A DNA stretch of 64,000 bases from Dactylonectria macrodidyma (GCA_020744425.1 JAGMUV010000036.1:1-64000), one strand, 5' to 3'. Counted from the stretch's first letter, positions 31,480 to 43,716 are shown. The notes: generated by a model from the sequence alone, not told the origin. Translations and numbers: made by a program.

Positions 31480-34400
31480 ATGCCCCCAGCGCCGAAATCT
31501 GACCCCAGGAGTCCTGGTCAGACCACCATGGGTACACCAGGCTCCGTTCACGGCAGCCATGACACTGTCGTAGAGAGTGGTGCTATTGCTACTACCCCTG
31601 ACAACTCGACCGAGAAGCCCAAGGAGTATTCTTCCAGCAGCAGCCACAACAAGACCAAGGGCCTGGATGCTTCCAACGAGGACAACTCGTCCAGCTCTGA
31701 CGATGACGATATGGATGAGATGGAACGTCGGCACTCTATCGTGCGCGACCTCGCCCGTGTATACACCCAAAACTCTCATGCCAACTTCGAGGGTGACCAT
31801 GCCGCTCTCTTTGCTACCGACGATCCCTCATCGCCGTTAAACCCCAATAGCGAAAATTTCAACGCGCGGGCTTGGGCAAAGGCCGTCGCCTCAACCATGT
31901 CCGAGCACGGCGCTGGCTTCCGAAAGAGCGGCATCTGCTTCCAGGACATGAACGTGTTCGGCTACGGCGCTGAGACGGATTACCAAAAGGATGTTGGTAA
32001 TGTCTGGTTTGAGATCCCCAGTCTGGCCCGCAAGCTCACGTCGAGCACCCGCGGCCAACGACGAATTGATATTCTCCGCGGCTTTGATGGTGTTGTTCAC
32101 GCTGGGGAAATGCTTGTTGTTCTGGGTCCCCCCGGTGCCGGTTGCTCTACCTTCCTCAAGACTGTGTCCGGTGAAACGAACGGTATCTATGTCGACAAGG
32201 ATGCATACTTCAACTACCAAGGTGTCCCTGCTGACGAGATGCACAACCACCACAAGGGAGAGGCTATCTACACCGCTGAGGTCGACGTTCACTTCCCGCA
32301 GCTTTCTGTTGGACACACCTTGACCTTTGCCTCGCGCGCAAGATGTCCTCAAAACTTGCCGCCCGGTGTTGGTCACAACCAGTATAGCGACCACCTTCGA
32401 GATGTTGTCATGGCCATGTACGGTATCAGCCATACTATCAACACCCGTGTCGGTAACGAATACGTTCGCGGGGTGTCTGGCGGCGAAAGAAAGCGAGTCA
32501 CCATCGCCGAAGCCACGCTTTCAAACGCACCATTCCAGTGCTGGGACAACTCGACCCGTGGTCTCGACTCAGCCAACGCCATCGAGTTTTGCAAAACCTT
32601 GAGACTTCAATCCGAGCTGTTTGGTCAAACCTGTGCTGTTTCGATCTATCAGGCGCCCCAGAGTGCCTATGATCTGTTTGACAAGGCGTTGGTCATTTAC
32701 GAGGGACGTCAGATCTTTTTTGGTCCTGCTGAGAAGGCCAAGGCCTACTTCATCAGCCTTGGCTTCGACTGTCCTGATCGCCAGACCACCCCTGACTTCC
32801 TGACTTCGATGACGGCGCCATCCGAGCGAGTCATCCATCCTGGCTGGGAGAACCGAGTCCCTCGAACGCCCGACGAGTTCTCTGCCCGCTGGAAGGAGAG
32901 CCGCGAGTATCAGGAGCTGCAGGCTGAGATCGAGGTCTATAAGAATGTGCACCCTCTCAATGGAGACGACGCCACCGCCTTCAGAGACCAGAAGCAGTCC
33001 ACCCAGGCCAAGGGTCAGCGTCTCAAGTCTCCATATACCCTCTCCTACCCACAGCAAGTCAACCTATGCCTATGGCGTGGATGGCAGAGACTACTTGGAG
33101 ACCCCAGTCTAACACTCTTCCAACTCATCACCAACTGTGCCATGGCACTGATCGTTTCATCCTTATTCTATAACATGCCTCAGACAACTGCATCTTTCTA
33201 CCAACGAGGAGCGACTATCTTTGTTGCAATCTTGGCCAACGCCTTCTCAAGTGCCCTGGAAATTCTCACTCAGTACTCTCAGCGACCTATCGTCGAGAAA
33301 CAGTCCCGCTATGCCTTCTATCATGCCTCGGCTGAGTCTTGGTCGTCGATTCTAGTTGACATGCCGTACAAGATCGCCAACAGTATCTTGTACAATCTGA
33401 TTCTGTACTTTATGACCAACCTGAACCGCGAGCCTGGTAACTTTTTCTTCTTTTGGTTGGTTTCTTTCCTGATGGTGCTGGCCATGTCTGGCATATTCCG
33501 ATCCATGTAAGTCCTCATTCCCACTAGTGTCGCATCAAAGTCATGGACTTGTCACTGACAACAACCAGCGCCTCGCTGTCTCGAACACTCTCACAGGCCA
33601 TGGTTCCCGCATCAATCCTCATTCTAGCCCTCGTCATTTTCACCGGCTTCGTCATCCCAGTCGACTATATGCTCGGCTGGTGCCGCTGGATTAACTACAT
33701 CGACCCAGTAGCTTATGGCTTCGAGGCGCTCATGATTAACGAATTTCACAACCGCAACTACACTTGTGATGTCTTTGTTCCCAACTCTGACGTTCCCGGC
33801 TACGAGGATGTCGGCCCTAACAACAGAGCTTGTTCCGTGGTTGGCGGTGTCCCTGGACAAGACTTTGTCAGTGGCGATGCCTACATCAACTCACAGTACA
33901 AGTACTTCGCCGGCCACAAGTGGCGAAATGTCGGTATCCTCATCGCCTTTGTCATCTTCTTCCACATGGTCTATATCGTTGCTACCGAGTACATCTCGGC
34001 CAAAAAGTCCAAGGGCGAGGTTCTTGTCTTCCGCCGCGGTCATCTGCCCGCCGTCTCTGAAGGGAAGTCAGACGTCGAAGCATCCACCTCAGGTCCTGTC
34101 ACTGCTGTCGAGAAGGCCGGCAACGGAGACGTAAGCTCTGCCAACATCCAAGGCTCAACTAGCGTCTTCCACTGGAACAATGTCTGCTATGATATCAAGA
34201 TCAAGGAAGAACCCAGACGCATTCTTGACAACGTCGACGGTTGGGTCAAGCCGGGAACACTCACAGCCCTGATGGGAGTCTCAGGCGCTGGAAAAACCAC
34301 TTTGCTCGACTGTCTCGCGGATCGAATCTCAATGGGTGTCATCACGGGAGAAATGCTTGTCGACGGCAAGATTCGTGACGATTCGTTCCAGCGTAAAACA

Positions 34401-36095
34401 GGCTATGTCCAGCAACAGGATCTTCACTTGGAAACTAGCACCGTTCGCGAAGCCTTGACGTTCAGCGCTCTTCTTCGACAGCCAGCTACCACGCCCCGAA
34501 CTGAAAAGATTGCCTATGTCGACGAGGTTATCAAGCTTCTAGACATGCAGGAATACGCCGACGCTGTGGTTGGTGTGCTAGGTGAGGGTCTTAACGTTGA
34601 GCAACGCAAGAGACTTACCATCGGCGTTGAACTTGCTGCAAAGCCACCTCTGCTTCTCTTCGTCGACGAACCTACTTCCGGTCTTGACTCACAGACTTCC
34701 TGGGCTATTCTTGACCTTCTCGAAAAGCTCTCCAAAGCCGGTCAGTCTATCCTCTGTACCATCCATCAACCGTCCGCTATGCTCTTTCAACGATTCGACC
34801 GGCTACTTTTCCTCGCCAAGGGAGGAAGGACTATCTACTTTGGCGACATTGGTGAAAACTCAAAGGCCCTGACCTCGTATTTCGAACGCAACGGCTCTGA
34901 CGCTTGTCCCAAGGGTGAGAACCCGGCAGAATGGATGCTTGAGGTCATTGGTGCTGCACCTGGCTCGACAACAGAGATTGACTGGCATCAAGTCTGGCGT
35001 GAAAGCCCTGAATATCAGGCCGTCCAGACTGAACTTCACCGGTTGAAGGACGAAGGCTCGCATGGGGCACCTGCAGAGCACAACAATGACCTTGAGTCGT
35101 ATCGCGAGTTTGCCGCTCCTTTCTGGGAGCAACTCCGTATTGCCACGCAGCGAGTCTTCGAGCAATACTGGCGAACGCCCTCGTACATCTACTCCAAGGC
35201 TTCACTCTGTATCCTGGTAGCTCTCTTCATCGGTCTGGTGTTCCTGAACGCGCCGCTGTCTATCCAGGGCTTGCAGAACCAAATGTTCGCCATGTTCAAC
35301 ATCCTCACCATCTTCGGCCAGCTCGTCCAGCAACAGATGCCTCACTTTGTCACCCAACGATCCCTCTACGAGGTTCGTGAGCGACCCTCCAAGACGTATA
35401 GCTGGAAGGTCTTTATGCTCTCCCAGATTATCGCTGAGATCCCCTGGAATACACTAATGTCCGTGTTCATGTTCGTCTGCGTCTACTACCCCGTCGGCTT
35501 GGATAAAAACGCATCCCCCACGGGAGCTGAGACTGAGCGAGGCGCTCTTATGTGGCTTCTTTTCTGGCAGTTCATGATCTTTACTTGCACATTTGCCCAC
35601 GTTTGCATTGCCGTCGCTGACACTGCAGAGGCGGGGGGGAACCTCGCCAATATTGCCTTCATGCTCTGCTTGTTCTTTGCCGGTGTCTTAGCCTCTCCTG
35701 AAAGCATGCCTGGCTTCTGGGTCTTCATGTACCGCGTCTCACCATTCACTTATCTTCTTTCCTCCATGTTGTCCACTGGCCTCGCCAACACCCAAGTCAC
35801 CTGCTCGAGCAACGAATACGTCGTCTTCGATCCTCCTAGCAACCAGACCTGTGGCGAGTACCTATCTGACTACGTCGCCCAGGCTGGAGGATACATCCTT
35901 GACAAGGAAGCTCTCTCAGACTGCCAGTTCTGCACAATTGCAGACACGAATATCTTCCTGGAGGGCATTAGCTCCAACTATGCCAACAGATGGAGAGACT
36001 GGGGTATCGGTATGGTCTTCATCGTCGTCAATATTGTTGGTTCTCTGTTCCTCTACTGGTTTGTCCGCATGCCAAAGGGAAAGAAGAAGCAGTAG
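31480..36095 (+). CDS. Full-size PDR (ABC-G) multidrug-type ABC transporter
   Basis: Two exons (31480-33506 and 33569-36095) give 1517 residues, the usual family size. The 62 bp intron (GTAAGT..CCAG) restores [20 protein letters not shown]. The ATG at 31480 is the first in frame; a second candidate is MGTPGSVHG. The order is NBD1-TMD1-NBD2-TMD2. NBD1 has the family-typical deviant Walker [10 protein letters not shown], signature [14 protein letters not shown] and degenerate Walker [18 protein letters not shown]2 has [17 protein letters not shown], the degenerate signature [14 protein letters not shown] and intact Walker [22 protein letters not shown] asymmetry like this is normal for PDR pumps. 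It would use ATP to export hydrophobic compounds or lipids at the plasma membrane. No damage is seen. Its substrate is unknown. Confidence 0.93.
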
Positions 36096-36343
36096 ACTAA
36101 AACAGCCAAATAATTTTCCTTGAGTTCTTTCTTTAGGGCAACAGCTCCCTTCTATAGGGTTTGACATAAGAGACTTGGGTAATAGGGTAAACATAGACTT
36201 ATAGATTTGATTTTGTTAGACTTGCCTTGGACAGTGTTAGTTGAACAAGGTTCTAGTCCTCATCAAATTCTTCAATAATGCAGTCTTGAGAACATGGAGA
36301 CCAGATCCTAGTAAACCTTTTCTTATCGTTTGATCCAATCTAT

Positions 36344-37124
36344 CCCTTTGAGTGTCGTAAGACGACACTTAGGTCACGAGCAGGGGGGTCCAGCCAACCA
36401 GAGTAAAGCAAATCAAAGGTACATTCAGCCCCACCTATTTTATATGGTGATAGAAGTCCCAACAATTTCCAACTCTACATACAGCTACATTACACTGCTG
36501 ACAGCGGTATCGTGACTGCTTTAGTCTCTGGCCTCTATTGCTACTGACTGCTTGCAACGGCTGCTGTGGCCGCCCCTCTCCAAGCCGTATTCCTTTACAA
36601 GCTTGACAAGCTGGGCAATTCTTATTCCGGACCCATTTGTGCTGTAAAATAGTCGTAAATTCGTCTCCGGTCCGAAACCTCTGTCGTGCATGACTGTCAG
36701 CTGCATACTTCGCAATAAGGTCATTGAAAAGGCGTTGCCGCCAGTCAGCTTGACTGTTATCCGGCTTCCATTGCGGCTGCCCCCGTTGCTGTAAAATGAA
36801 GCTGTTGATGAGGGCTATTTCTAGCAGAAAGTCCCAAGCTAGGGCCTTCCAGCCGCCCCTGCGTACACGGCGGTCAAGGCCCCAATACGCTCGCATTTGA
36901 TCACCACGATCTACAGCGTTCATTTCATCATTGTAGATAGCAGCGATGGATGGGATAGAAATCAGCTTGACAGGCTCGTCACCAAAAAAACGCTGTATTG
37001 GCCGTACTTGTGTTTGGTCTGTTGTCGGTCTTTTCCTCTTGCGGTCAACTCTTTCATAGTCCCTCGTGGGGGCGTTTTTACGTGTAGGGGTAGAGGTAAG
37101 TTTACTCAGTAGAATTTCATACAA
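36344..37124 (-). pseudogene. piggyBac-like element fragment: inverted repeat and C-terminal transposase part
   Basis: The left end is CCCTTTGAGTGTCGTAAGAC at 36344, which resembles the end of the first piggyBac-like element. It contains an 8 bp-arm palindrome, AGTGTCGT/ACGACACT (36351-36369). The minus-strand frame (37124-36435) has the third catalytic Asp in NAVDRGDQMRAYW, a helix region ALINSFILQQRGQPQW, and a cysteine-rich C-terminus (CPACQACKG, CQQCNVAVC, CWDFYHH). The first two catalytic aspartates and the N-terminus are missing beyond 37124, where minisatellite sequence begins. It is related to, but clearly distinct from, the copy at 6358-14409. Confidence 0.8.
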
Positions 37125-37141
37125 TAAGCAAACAAGGAGGC

Positions 37142-37500
37142 AAGCAAACTACTAGATGGATGGATAGACAGATGGATGGATAGACGGATGGATGGATGAA
37201 TAAGCTTATACAGTCAAGCTGGTAAGTAGGCAGGTTGTACCCTGGGGTAGAAAAAGAAGACAGCTATACTAGTGGGTAGGCAGGTTATATCTCGGGGTTA
37301 AAAAGAGAAGACAGCTAAGTAGGTAAGTAAGTGGGTTGTACCCTGGGGTTGAAAAAGAACATAGCTATACTAGTGAGTAGGCAGATTGTACCCTGGGGTT
37401 GAAAAAGAAAATAGCGAAGTTAGTGAGTAGGTAGGTTGTACCCTGGGGTTGAAAAGAAAACAGCCAAGTAGGTAAGCAAGCAGCGTATACTCATACTCTA
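37142..37500. repeat. Minisatellites: GGAT-type run and about five copies of a 50 bp unit
   Basis: At 37151-37200 GATGGATG/GATAGAC motifs repeat. From about 37226 to 37480 a unit of about 50 bases recurs roughly five times. Its core is GTTGTACCCTGGGGTTGAAA, followed by an A/G-rich run and GTAGGTAG. The copies diverge by several bases each. The array lies between the piggyBac-like fragment and the end of Helitron 3. Confidence 0.8.
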
Positions 37501-37574
37501 GGGTAAGTAGAGAGTATAGGGTAGGTATATATGTGATAACTTTCTTATATAAATAAGAATAATAAAATACTACG

Positions 37575-37645
37575 TCACCCCATGCACATTGGAGCGGCGG
37601 AAGCGGTGCATGGGGTAGCCTCAGCCGAAGGCTACGCGTTCGCGG
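37575..37645 (-). repeat. Hairpins at the 3' side of Helitron 3
   Basis: CCCCATGCAC and GTGCATGGGG form a 10 bp stem around a GC-rich loop (37579-37614). Next to it CAGCCGAAGGCT (about 37622-37634) forms a smaller hairpin. A stable hairpin close to the 3' end is a Helitron hallmark, where it stops the rolling-circle reaction. The exact terminus (CTRR) was not identified. Confidence 0.55.
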
Positions 37646-39277
37646 GCTGGGCAGGCTACAACTATTGCATTATCTACGTACTGATCTAGTGCTATAGCTA
37701 TTGTGGGTACTGTGTAACCTGTAGGGAATTCGTGTAAGCACCTGTCGTCTCCTAAGCTCTTGATCCCTCATCTTCATTTTCATACCATCCGGAGGAGACC
37801 GGTAGACTAGGTGATTACGATCAAATGGCGCATCCAACATCAGACCTTCGAGCGTTTTCACACGAGAGACAGCCACGTAGCTTAAACCCGTCTGAAAGTC
37901 CCGGCAGGAGAGATCAGTGACAATCATATCTTCTGTGATGCTTTGTGACTTGTGCACGGTAATAGCGTAGCATACGATCAGGGGAAACTGGGTGCGAGTG
38001 CAGAGAGTGGCCCCGTTGCAGAGGCCAACTGGCTGCCAAAGGTTGGACGTCAGCATCAGACGGGCGCCAATGCATACGGGAATATGCTTTGCAAGGTTTC
38101 CCGCCTTGTCATCGGGGGCAGCAGCTGCACTAGGGCCGACGTTTTTAGCCTTGACCTGGACGACTGGCCGGCCGAGCCGGTCGAGGTGATAGTGGTTATA
38201 CTCGTTCACCCTATCTTTGGTACCGTATACCCGCAAGGCATTGGAAAACCTCGCGACCTCTCGATCGTCTAGCTTTGCCTGCACACGGGTGGACAGGAGC
38301 TTCCAGGACTCCATAGATAGTTGGAGCAGCCGCAGTTCCCCGAGAGCTGTGCCAAATGCCTCCTGATCGTCGCCGCGCTGCCTATGAACAACCCTCAAGA
38401 AAACTGATTTATCGAAGCGCCTATACGCGTTCCTGCCCTTGATCTCTACTCCCTGCACCTCTTTATCATAATAAAGCGGCTTCTGCAGCACAGGGGGGAG
38501 TTGAAAGAAGTCGCCAACTAACAGGATGTTCAGGCCGCCAAAGAACTCCTCATTCCTATTCGGGAACGCCTCGCGGAGACGGTCATCGATCCATGATAGC
38601 TGACGCAGCCCTAGCATGCTCTTCTCATCGATGATCAAGTACTTGATATCCTTAAGCTTCTTCTGGAGCTGGACCTTATCAATGGGAGACAGGGGCTCGA
38701 AGTCCTTATTGATTGGGAGGTGTAAGAGGGAGTGCAATGTAGTGCCCGATATCTGGTTTCCCGCAACGCCCGTGGGCGCAGCGCGCCAAACAGGTGTCCC
38801 CCTCCCCCCTGTCGCGGCTTGGAGGTGCGCCGAGAGCAAGTTGATGAGGTATGACTTGCCAGTACCGCCTCCGCCATCTACATGGAGTAATAACTGAGAG
38901 GGATCCCGGGTCAGGAAGTGGCCCATCACCGTATCGTAGGCTATGCGCTGCTCTGGATTTAGGGAATCGCGAGCCTCCAAGGGCTGATCATCCACATCAA
39001 GGTCAAGGGTGTTTTCCGCTTTGCGTTGCTTCCAGTAGTCGCCGTTGAGAATGCCATCATCGGTATACCGCCCAACATGAGAGGTCCAATCGTAATTGAT
39101 GTCAATATCTCGGCGGCCGAGGATGTCGATGTCCTCTTCCTCTAGTGGATGGTCAGGTAGCATGCGGGCGAGTTCATGCCAGTCCTCCTCCGCGATGGGC
39201 TCCTCATAAACTTCAAGCTCAAATTCATCCTCCTCTGCCGTCAATTCATCTGTATCTGGCTCCCCATAATGGTCGTC

Positions 39278-39470
39278 TGTCACGGGCCAGATGAGATCAA
39301 CTCAAGAGGTAATGCCACTGTATTGCGAGAATACTACGATGAAGAGGAAAGAGAAAGCGGGCAGGCGCGTAGACGCGTACACGCGTTGATAGTCCCTGTA
39401 GCCTGCCCCGTGCGTCCTAGTTACGTATCGACCCCACCCTGGGTCCAGCACTCCAGACGCTCCCGTCACA
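39278..39470 (-). repeat. 3' LTR of the Gypsy element
   Basis: This 193 bp repeat begins TGTCACGGG and ends CCCGTCACA on the plus strand. It is identical, as far as I can read, to the copy at 45381-45573. The element reads on the minus strand, so this is the 3' LTR. A polypurine tract (read GAAGAGGGGGG on the minus strand, about 39474-39485) lies directly inside it. The 5 bp target copy TCGTC is at 39273-39277. Confidence 0.95.
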
Positions 39471-39526
39471 TCACCCCCCTCTTCAAGGCGCTCAAAACGG
39501 CCGCGTGAGCGCAAGTTATCAAATTC

Positions 39527-42500
39527 TCACGATCGCCAGATGACGAAGACTCTTCGTTTCCGTCGTGCTTTCTTGGGCCCCCGGCCCAGTTTGATCGGTC
39601 GATTATCGTCAGGGTGCTCCGGTACGTCCGTATCCGCAGCAGCCGCGTCGACCCAGGCCTGTAATCGCTTCGGTGGCCCAGGTGCCTCCGAATATTCCTC
39701 ATGGAACTCCTTCAGTCGCATCGGTGCGTTCTTGAAGTTTTCGGCAGGGTACCATTCATCGTCGGGGTCGTGTCCGACCCAGTCTACCCTATACTGGAGC
39801 TGTTTGTCGCGCTTATTGTACCGCGACTCCTTGACCTTGTGAACCTCGTACTCTTTGGCGCCGTTGATGACTTCAGGTGGTGGTGGGTCCTCATCCTGCC
39901 CTGGCATAGGATTGTCGGGATAACGCCGTAACCGATCCGCGTGTAGAGTTGGGTTTATGTGCCACGAGGAGGGTAAGTCTAGGCGGTATGAATGCCCGAC
40001 TTGTTCTACAATAGTCCATGGCCCTCTCTTCCTCCAGTCTAACGCCTGGCTGGGTCTTGTACTCGTAAGTCCGCGCATGTCGACCCAGACTTTGTCCCCA
40101 ACCGTAAAATCCGGTTCCCGGCGCTTCTTGTTAGCTTGGCGGATCTGCCGTTCCTGCGCCTGGTGGAGATTCTGCCTAGCAACTTTGATGGAGTCCGCAA
40201 TCCGCTTGGCATACTGCTGGGCATCCTCTCTCGACAAACGTTCAGCTTTTGTTTTGCAGCCCTCAAGGTCGGTTCTCTTATCCCAGTCGAGTTGGGATCG
40301 GGGCAAGTGGCCGAGTAACAGTCTCACCGGTTCCATACCCAGTGACTCGTGGTAGAGATTCATTTGCGCATAGTCCATCGACGGTAGTAGTTCACTCCAG
40401 TCGTCTTGGTAATGGTTGATAAACGGTCGTAGTCGGTGGTTCAAGTACTGGTTGTAGATCTCAGTGTTCCCGTCTGTCTGGGGGTGCTCTGCTGTGCTCA
40501 GTTTCTGCTTCACCCCGATAAGCTTGCATAGCTCATCCATGAAGGCGGCGATAAACTGTGGTCCTCGGTCTGACGTCACCGTCTCCGGCACCCCAAAAAC
40601 ACGGTAGACGTGGTGGTAGTACATATACGCGACGTCCTTCGCTGTCACCGTCCGGTAGCAAGGTATAGAAAAAGCGATCTTGCTGAGCCGATCAATAACT
40701 ACCCACACGCAGTCGTATCCGTTCTTGTCCTTAGGCATGTAATGGAAGTCTGTTGTCACATGCTGCCATATCCGGTGTGGGACTTCCAATGGGTGTAGCA
40801 ATCCGGGGGTCTTATCTCTATTGGCGTGAGCTCTTCCACACGGCTTACAATTTGCCCGGAACCGATCGACGTCGGCCGATAAGCCCGGCCACCAGAACCT
40901 CTCGGCAACCAATCTGACGGTTTTGTTGCGTCCCGGGTGGGCTACATTGAGCTTGCAGTGGTTCTCCTTGATGACCAGCGTTCGGAGAACACCTTCGTCC
41001 GGAACAAAAATGCGCTGGTTCCGGCAAACCACACCTTCGTCCATCGTCCAACCATCGGCCTTCTTCTCTGCGTTCTCTCGGTAGGGTTGTGATTGGGGAG
41101 AGGCCCTATTAGCCCGGAGGACGGCGTCAAGCAGCTGCCATCCCTCCGGCGCCCGGATAGCCTCCCTTCCGGAGCTGACCGAGGACTCGACAGCTTCGGC
41201 CCCGATCAATGCCACCTCTGGTCCTTCCCCGGAATCGGGCTCGGTACAGGGGCCGGCCATGATCTCATAGTCAATAGAACTAATCACCAGGTCCCGACTC
41301 AGTAGTACCCTGTTCCACGCGGCTTCTCGTCGCGCCTTCTGCGTAGCCAGTTCGGACGACTTCCGAGACAGAGCATCCGCTACAACGTTCTCTCGCCCCG
41401 GACGGTAGGTGATCTTGAAGTCATAAGGCGCCAAGTCGTCCGCCCACCGCGCTTGCCTGCCATTAAGGCGTTGTTTCGTCGAGAAGTACTCGAGGGCTTT
41501 GTGGTCAGTAATAACTAGGAATTGCCGTTGGAGCCCCAAGAGCTCAGCGTTCCATTCCTTCAAGGCCAGCACCACCGCGAGCATCTCCTGGTCGTGAATC
41601 GGGTAACGCATCTCCGCGTCGTTCATCGTCTTGGAGAAGAAAGCTACGGGGTGCCAGTCCCCGTCTTCGCTCTTCTGGGTTAGTACTGCAGCCACCACAC
41701 CTCCTGACGCATCGGTCTCGACGATCGTATCACGGAGAGGGTCGTACCAGGCCCGGCACGGGGCCGACGAAATCGCCAACTTCATAGCCTTCATCGCGGT
41801 CGTCTCCTCTTCAGTCCACCTCCATGGGATCCCCTTCTTCGTCAACAGTGTAAGCGGTCGCGCTATCCGACTGTAAAACTCGACGAACTTTCGGTAGAAG
41901 TTGCAAAACCCAAGGAAGGCCTGTACTCCCCGTACGTTTGTTGGTTCTTCCCAGTCTATAATGGCTTTCATCTTTTTCGGGTCCATCCGGATCCCGTTTG
42001 TCGTAATTATAAAGCCCAGGAACTCCGTCTCTGTAACATAGAATTCCGACTTGTCGATGTCTGCCTGCAACCCTGCTGCGACCAGGCGTTCCAAGACTGC
42101 ATTGACGTGCGCTTCGTGGTCCTTGACGTTTTCTGAGTAAATGAGAATGTCGTCGATGTATGCCGTGCAGCAGACGTCTAGGAGATCCATCAGGACGTGG
42201 TTGATGTAAGCTTGGAAGTGCGAAGGGCCGTTGGTCAGACCAAACGGTACCACCTTATACTTGTAGGTACCATACCGAGTCTTGAAGGCTGTGAGATCCT
42301 CGGAATCTGGGGACATCCGCATCCGATAGAAGGCCTGTCGGATGTCGAGTTTCGTAAATACTTTTGCCTTTGCCAGCCTCGACTGGGTTTCTTCTATCAG
42401 GGGTGGTGCACAATGTTCCTTCGCCGTCAACTCGTTGAGCTTCCTGTAGTCCACACAGAAGCGCCATCCGCCGTTCTTCTTTTTTGCAAACAGGACTGGT

Positions 42501-43690
42501 GATGCGTATGGCGCGTCACCTGCCGGTACGATAAATCCTTTCTGCAGGTGCTCCTCGATATAGTTCCTCATCACCTCTAGCTGTTCGAGGCTCAACTTGT
42601 ACATTGGCGGGACCTTCCGACTGTCGGGGATTGGCTCTTTCAATTCCAGCTTCATGTCAACGCCTGGCCGGTGGGGTGGCAAGGCGTCAGACTCAGCCTT
42701 GGAGAAGGCATGTCGCAGGTGTAAGTGCTGTCGAGGCAACTTCGACTCTACCTTCTCCCTCAATTCGGGCGTATCTTTACGAAGGTTCTCCCCTCCGGCT
42801 TCTCTCCGTTCTAGTCGTTCTTCGATAATCTTGTCGATCTCCTGGAGGGTGACTTCACCGATCCATTCGGTGTCCTCCTGCTTGACCACCCTCTCCTGCC
42901 ACCTGCTGGCACTAACGATACTGATTTCGATTGTGACTCCCTTAGTATCAATCATTGGTCGCCGTGGCAGGTCGGCTTGGATCATCGCTAGCTCGGTATT
43001 GAAGTCCCTCATCGGGAGAGAGGGCGCCGTATCCCTCAATGCCCTGTCCATCTTAGCCATGTTCTCTTTGGCGTCATCCGACCATTGCCTCCTTGGCGGG
43101 CGATCTCCCCTCCTAAGGATCCGATCCTCGCGGGCCTTCTTTCGTTCTGCGCTCAGTTGGTTGCGTCGTTCCATGTCGGCCTGGTCCGCTGGCCTTGAAC
43201 AGCGAGGGCCCTTCAACGAAGACATCGGTATCACAATATCGCTACTAGGGTAATCCTTCGGCCTGTCGTCAGGCCATCGTAGGCGGCGATGTTTGGCAGA
43301 GATTTCCACGTCGTGCTTCTCGAACCACTTCCTCCCAATGATCAGCTCCTGATGCATCCCGAGTTCCAACATCGGACAATTTGGCTGTCGTCTGCCATCT
43401 ATATCCAGCGTTGCCACTGTGATGTGGGTAATCCGTTGTCGTCCGCCCTTGTATCCCTTGACGGCGAGTCCCCGCCCCGGGATTAGGATTCGACGGCTCT
43501 GCAGTTGTTGGTGCATCCTTAGGGCTAGATCCTTATTCACAAAGACATAACCATCCGCTCCGGTATCACATAGACCTTTAACTTTAATTGCCAACCCTGA
43601 ACTTGCTATCGTACAGGGACGGTAGAGCTTCTCCCCGCCGAGTAGTTCATCCATGTTGATCGAGCTCTCGTCAAAGATCAGTGACTGCAA
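39527..43690 (-). CDS. pol: Gypsy pol polyprotein: protease, reverse transcriptase, RNase H, integrase, chromodomain
   Basis: The open frame continues about 60 bases upstream of 43690 and overlaps the end of gag in the -1 frame. In order it shows: aspartic protease LCDTGADGYVFVN; RT with WRFCVDYRKLNELT, FTKLDIRQAFY and the catalytic YIDDILIY; RNase H with VETDASGGVVAAVL and ITDHKALEYF; integrase with a zinc region ending CKPCGRAH and the DDE residues in TTDFHYMP, TSDRGPQFI and HPQTDGNTEIYNQ; then a chromodomain, YRVDWVGHDPDDEWYPAENF. About 1387 residues are readable without a stop. The chromodomain would guide integration to particular chromatin. Expression probably needs a -1 frameshift from gag or re-initiation. 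Confidence 0.95.
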   Translation of the reverse strand: MQSLIFDESSINMDELLGGEKLYRPCTIASSGLAIKVKGLCDTGADGYVFVNKDLALRMHQQLQSRRILIPGRGLAVKGYKGGRQRITHITVATLDIDGRRQPNCPMLELGMHQELIIGRKWFEKHDVEISAKHRRLRWPDDRPKDYPSSDIVIPMSSLKGPRCSRPADQADMERRNQLSAERKKAREDRILRRGDRPPRRQWSDDAKENMAKMDRALRDTAPSLPMRDFNTELAMIQADLPRRPMIDTKGVTIEISIVSASRWQERVVKQEDTEWIGEVTLQEIDKIIEERLERREAGGENLRKDTPELREKVESKLPRQHLHLRHAFSKAESDALPPHRPGVDMKLELKEPIPDSRKVPPMYKLSLEQLEVMRNYIEEHLQKGFIVPAGDAPYASPVLFAKKKNGGWRFCVDYRKLNELTAKEHCAPPLIEETQSRLAKAKVFTKLDIRQAFYRMRMSPDSEDLTAFKTRYGTYKYKVVPFGLTNGPSHFQAYINHVLMDLLDVCCTAYIDDILIYSENVKDHEAHVNAVLERLVAAGLQADIDKSEFYVTETEFLGFIITTNGIRMDPKKMKAIIDWEEPTNVRGVQAFLGFCNFYRKFVEFYSRIARPLTLLTKKGIPWRWTEEETTAMKAMKLAISSAPCRAWYDPLRDTIVETDASGGVVAAVLTQKSEDGDWHPVAFFSKTMNDAEMRYPIHDQEMLAVVLALKEWNAELLGLQRQFLVITDHKALEYFSTKQRLNGRQARWADDLAPYDFKITYRPGRENVVADALSRKSSELATQKARREAAWNRVLLSRDLVISSIDYEIMAGPCTEPDSGEGPEVALIGAEAVESSVSSGREAIRAPEGWQLLDAVLRANRASPQSQPYRENAEKKADGWTMDEGVVCRNQRIFVPDEGVLRTLVIKENHCKLNVAHPGRNKTVRLVAERFWWPGLSADVDRFRANCKPCGRAHANRDKTPGLLHPLEVPHRIWQHVTTDFHYMPKDKNGYDCVWVVIDRLSKIAFSIPCYRTVTAKDVAYMYYHHVYRVFGVPETVTSDRGPQFIAAFMDELCKLIGVKQKLSTAEHPQTDGNTEIYNQYLNHRLRPFINHYQDDWSELLPSMDYAQMNLYHESLGMEPVRLLLGHLPRSQLDWDKRTDLEGCKTKAERLSREDAQQYAKRIADSIKVARQNLHQAQERQIRQANKKRREPDFTVGDKVWVDMRGLTSTRPSQALDWRKRGPWTIVEQVGHSYRLDLPSSWHINPTLHADRLRRYPDNPMPGQDEDPPPPEVINGAKEYEVHKVKESRYNKRDKQLQYRVDWVGHDPDDEWYPAENFKNAPMRLKEFHEEYSEAPGPPKRLQAWVDAAAADTDVPEHPDDNRPIKLGRGPKKARRKRRVFVIWRS

Positions 43691-43716
43691 TTCAGGTCCT
43701 AGAGAGGAGACTTCCC

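Noticed and set aside
37226..37480. Tandem units read as a CRISPR array
   Set aside because: There are no constant repeats with unique spacers; whole units repeat and diverge. The genome is eukaryotic.
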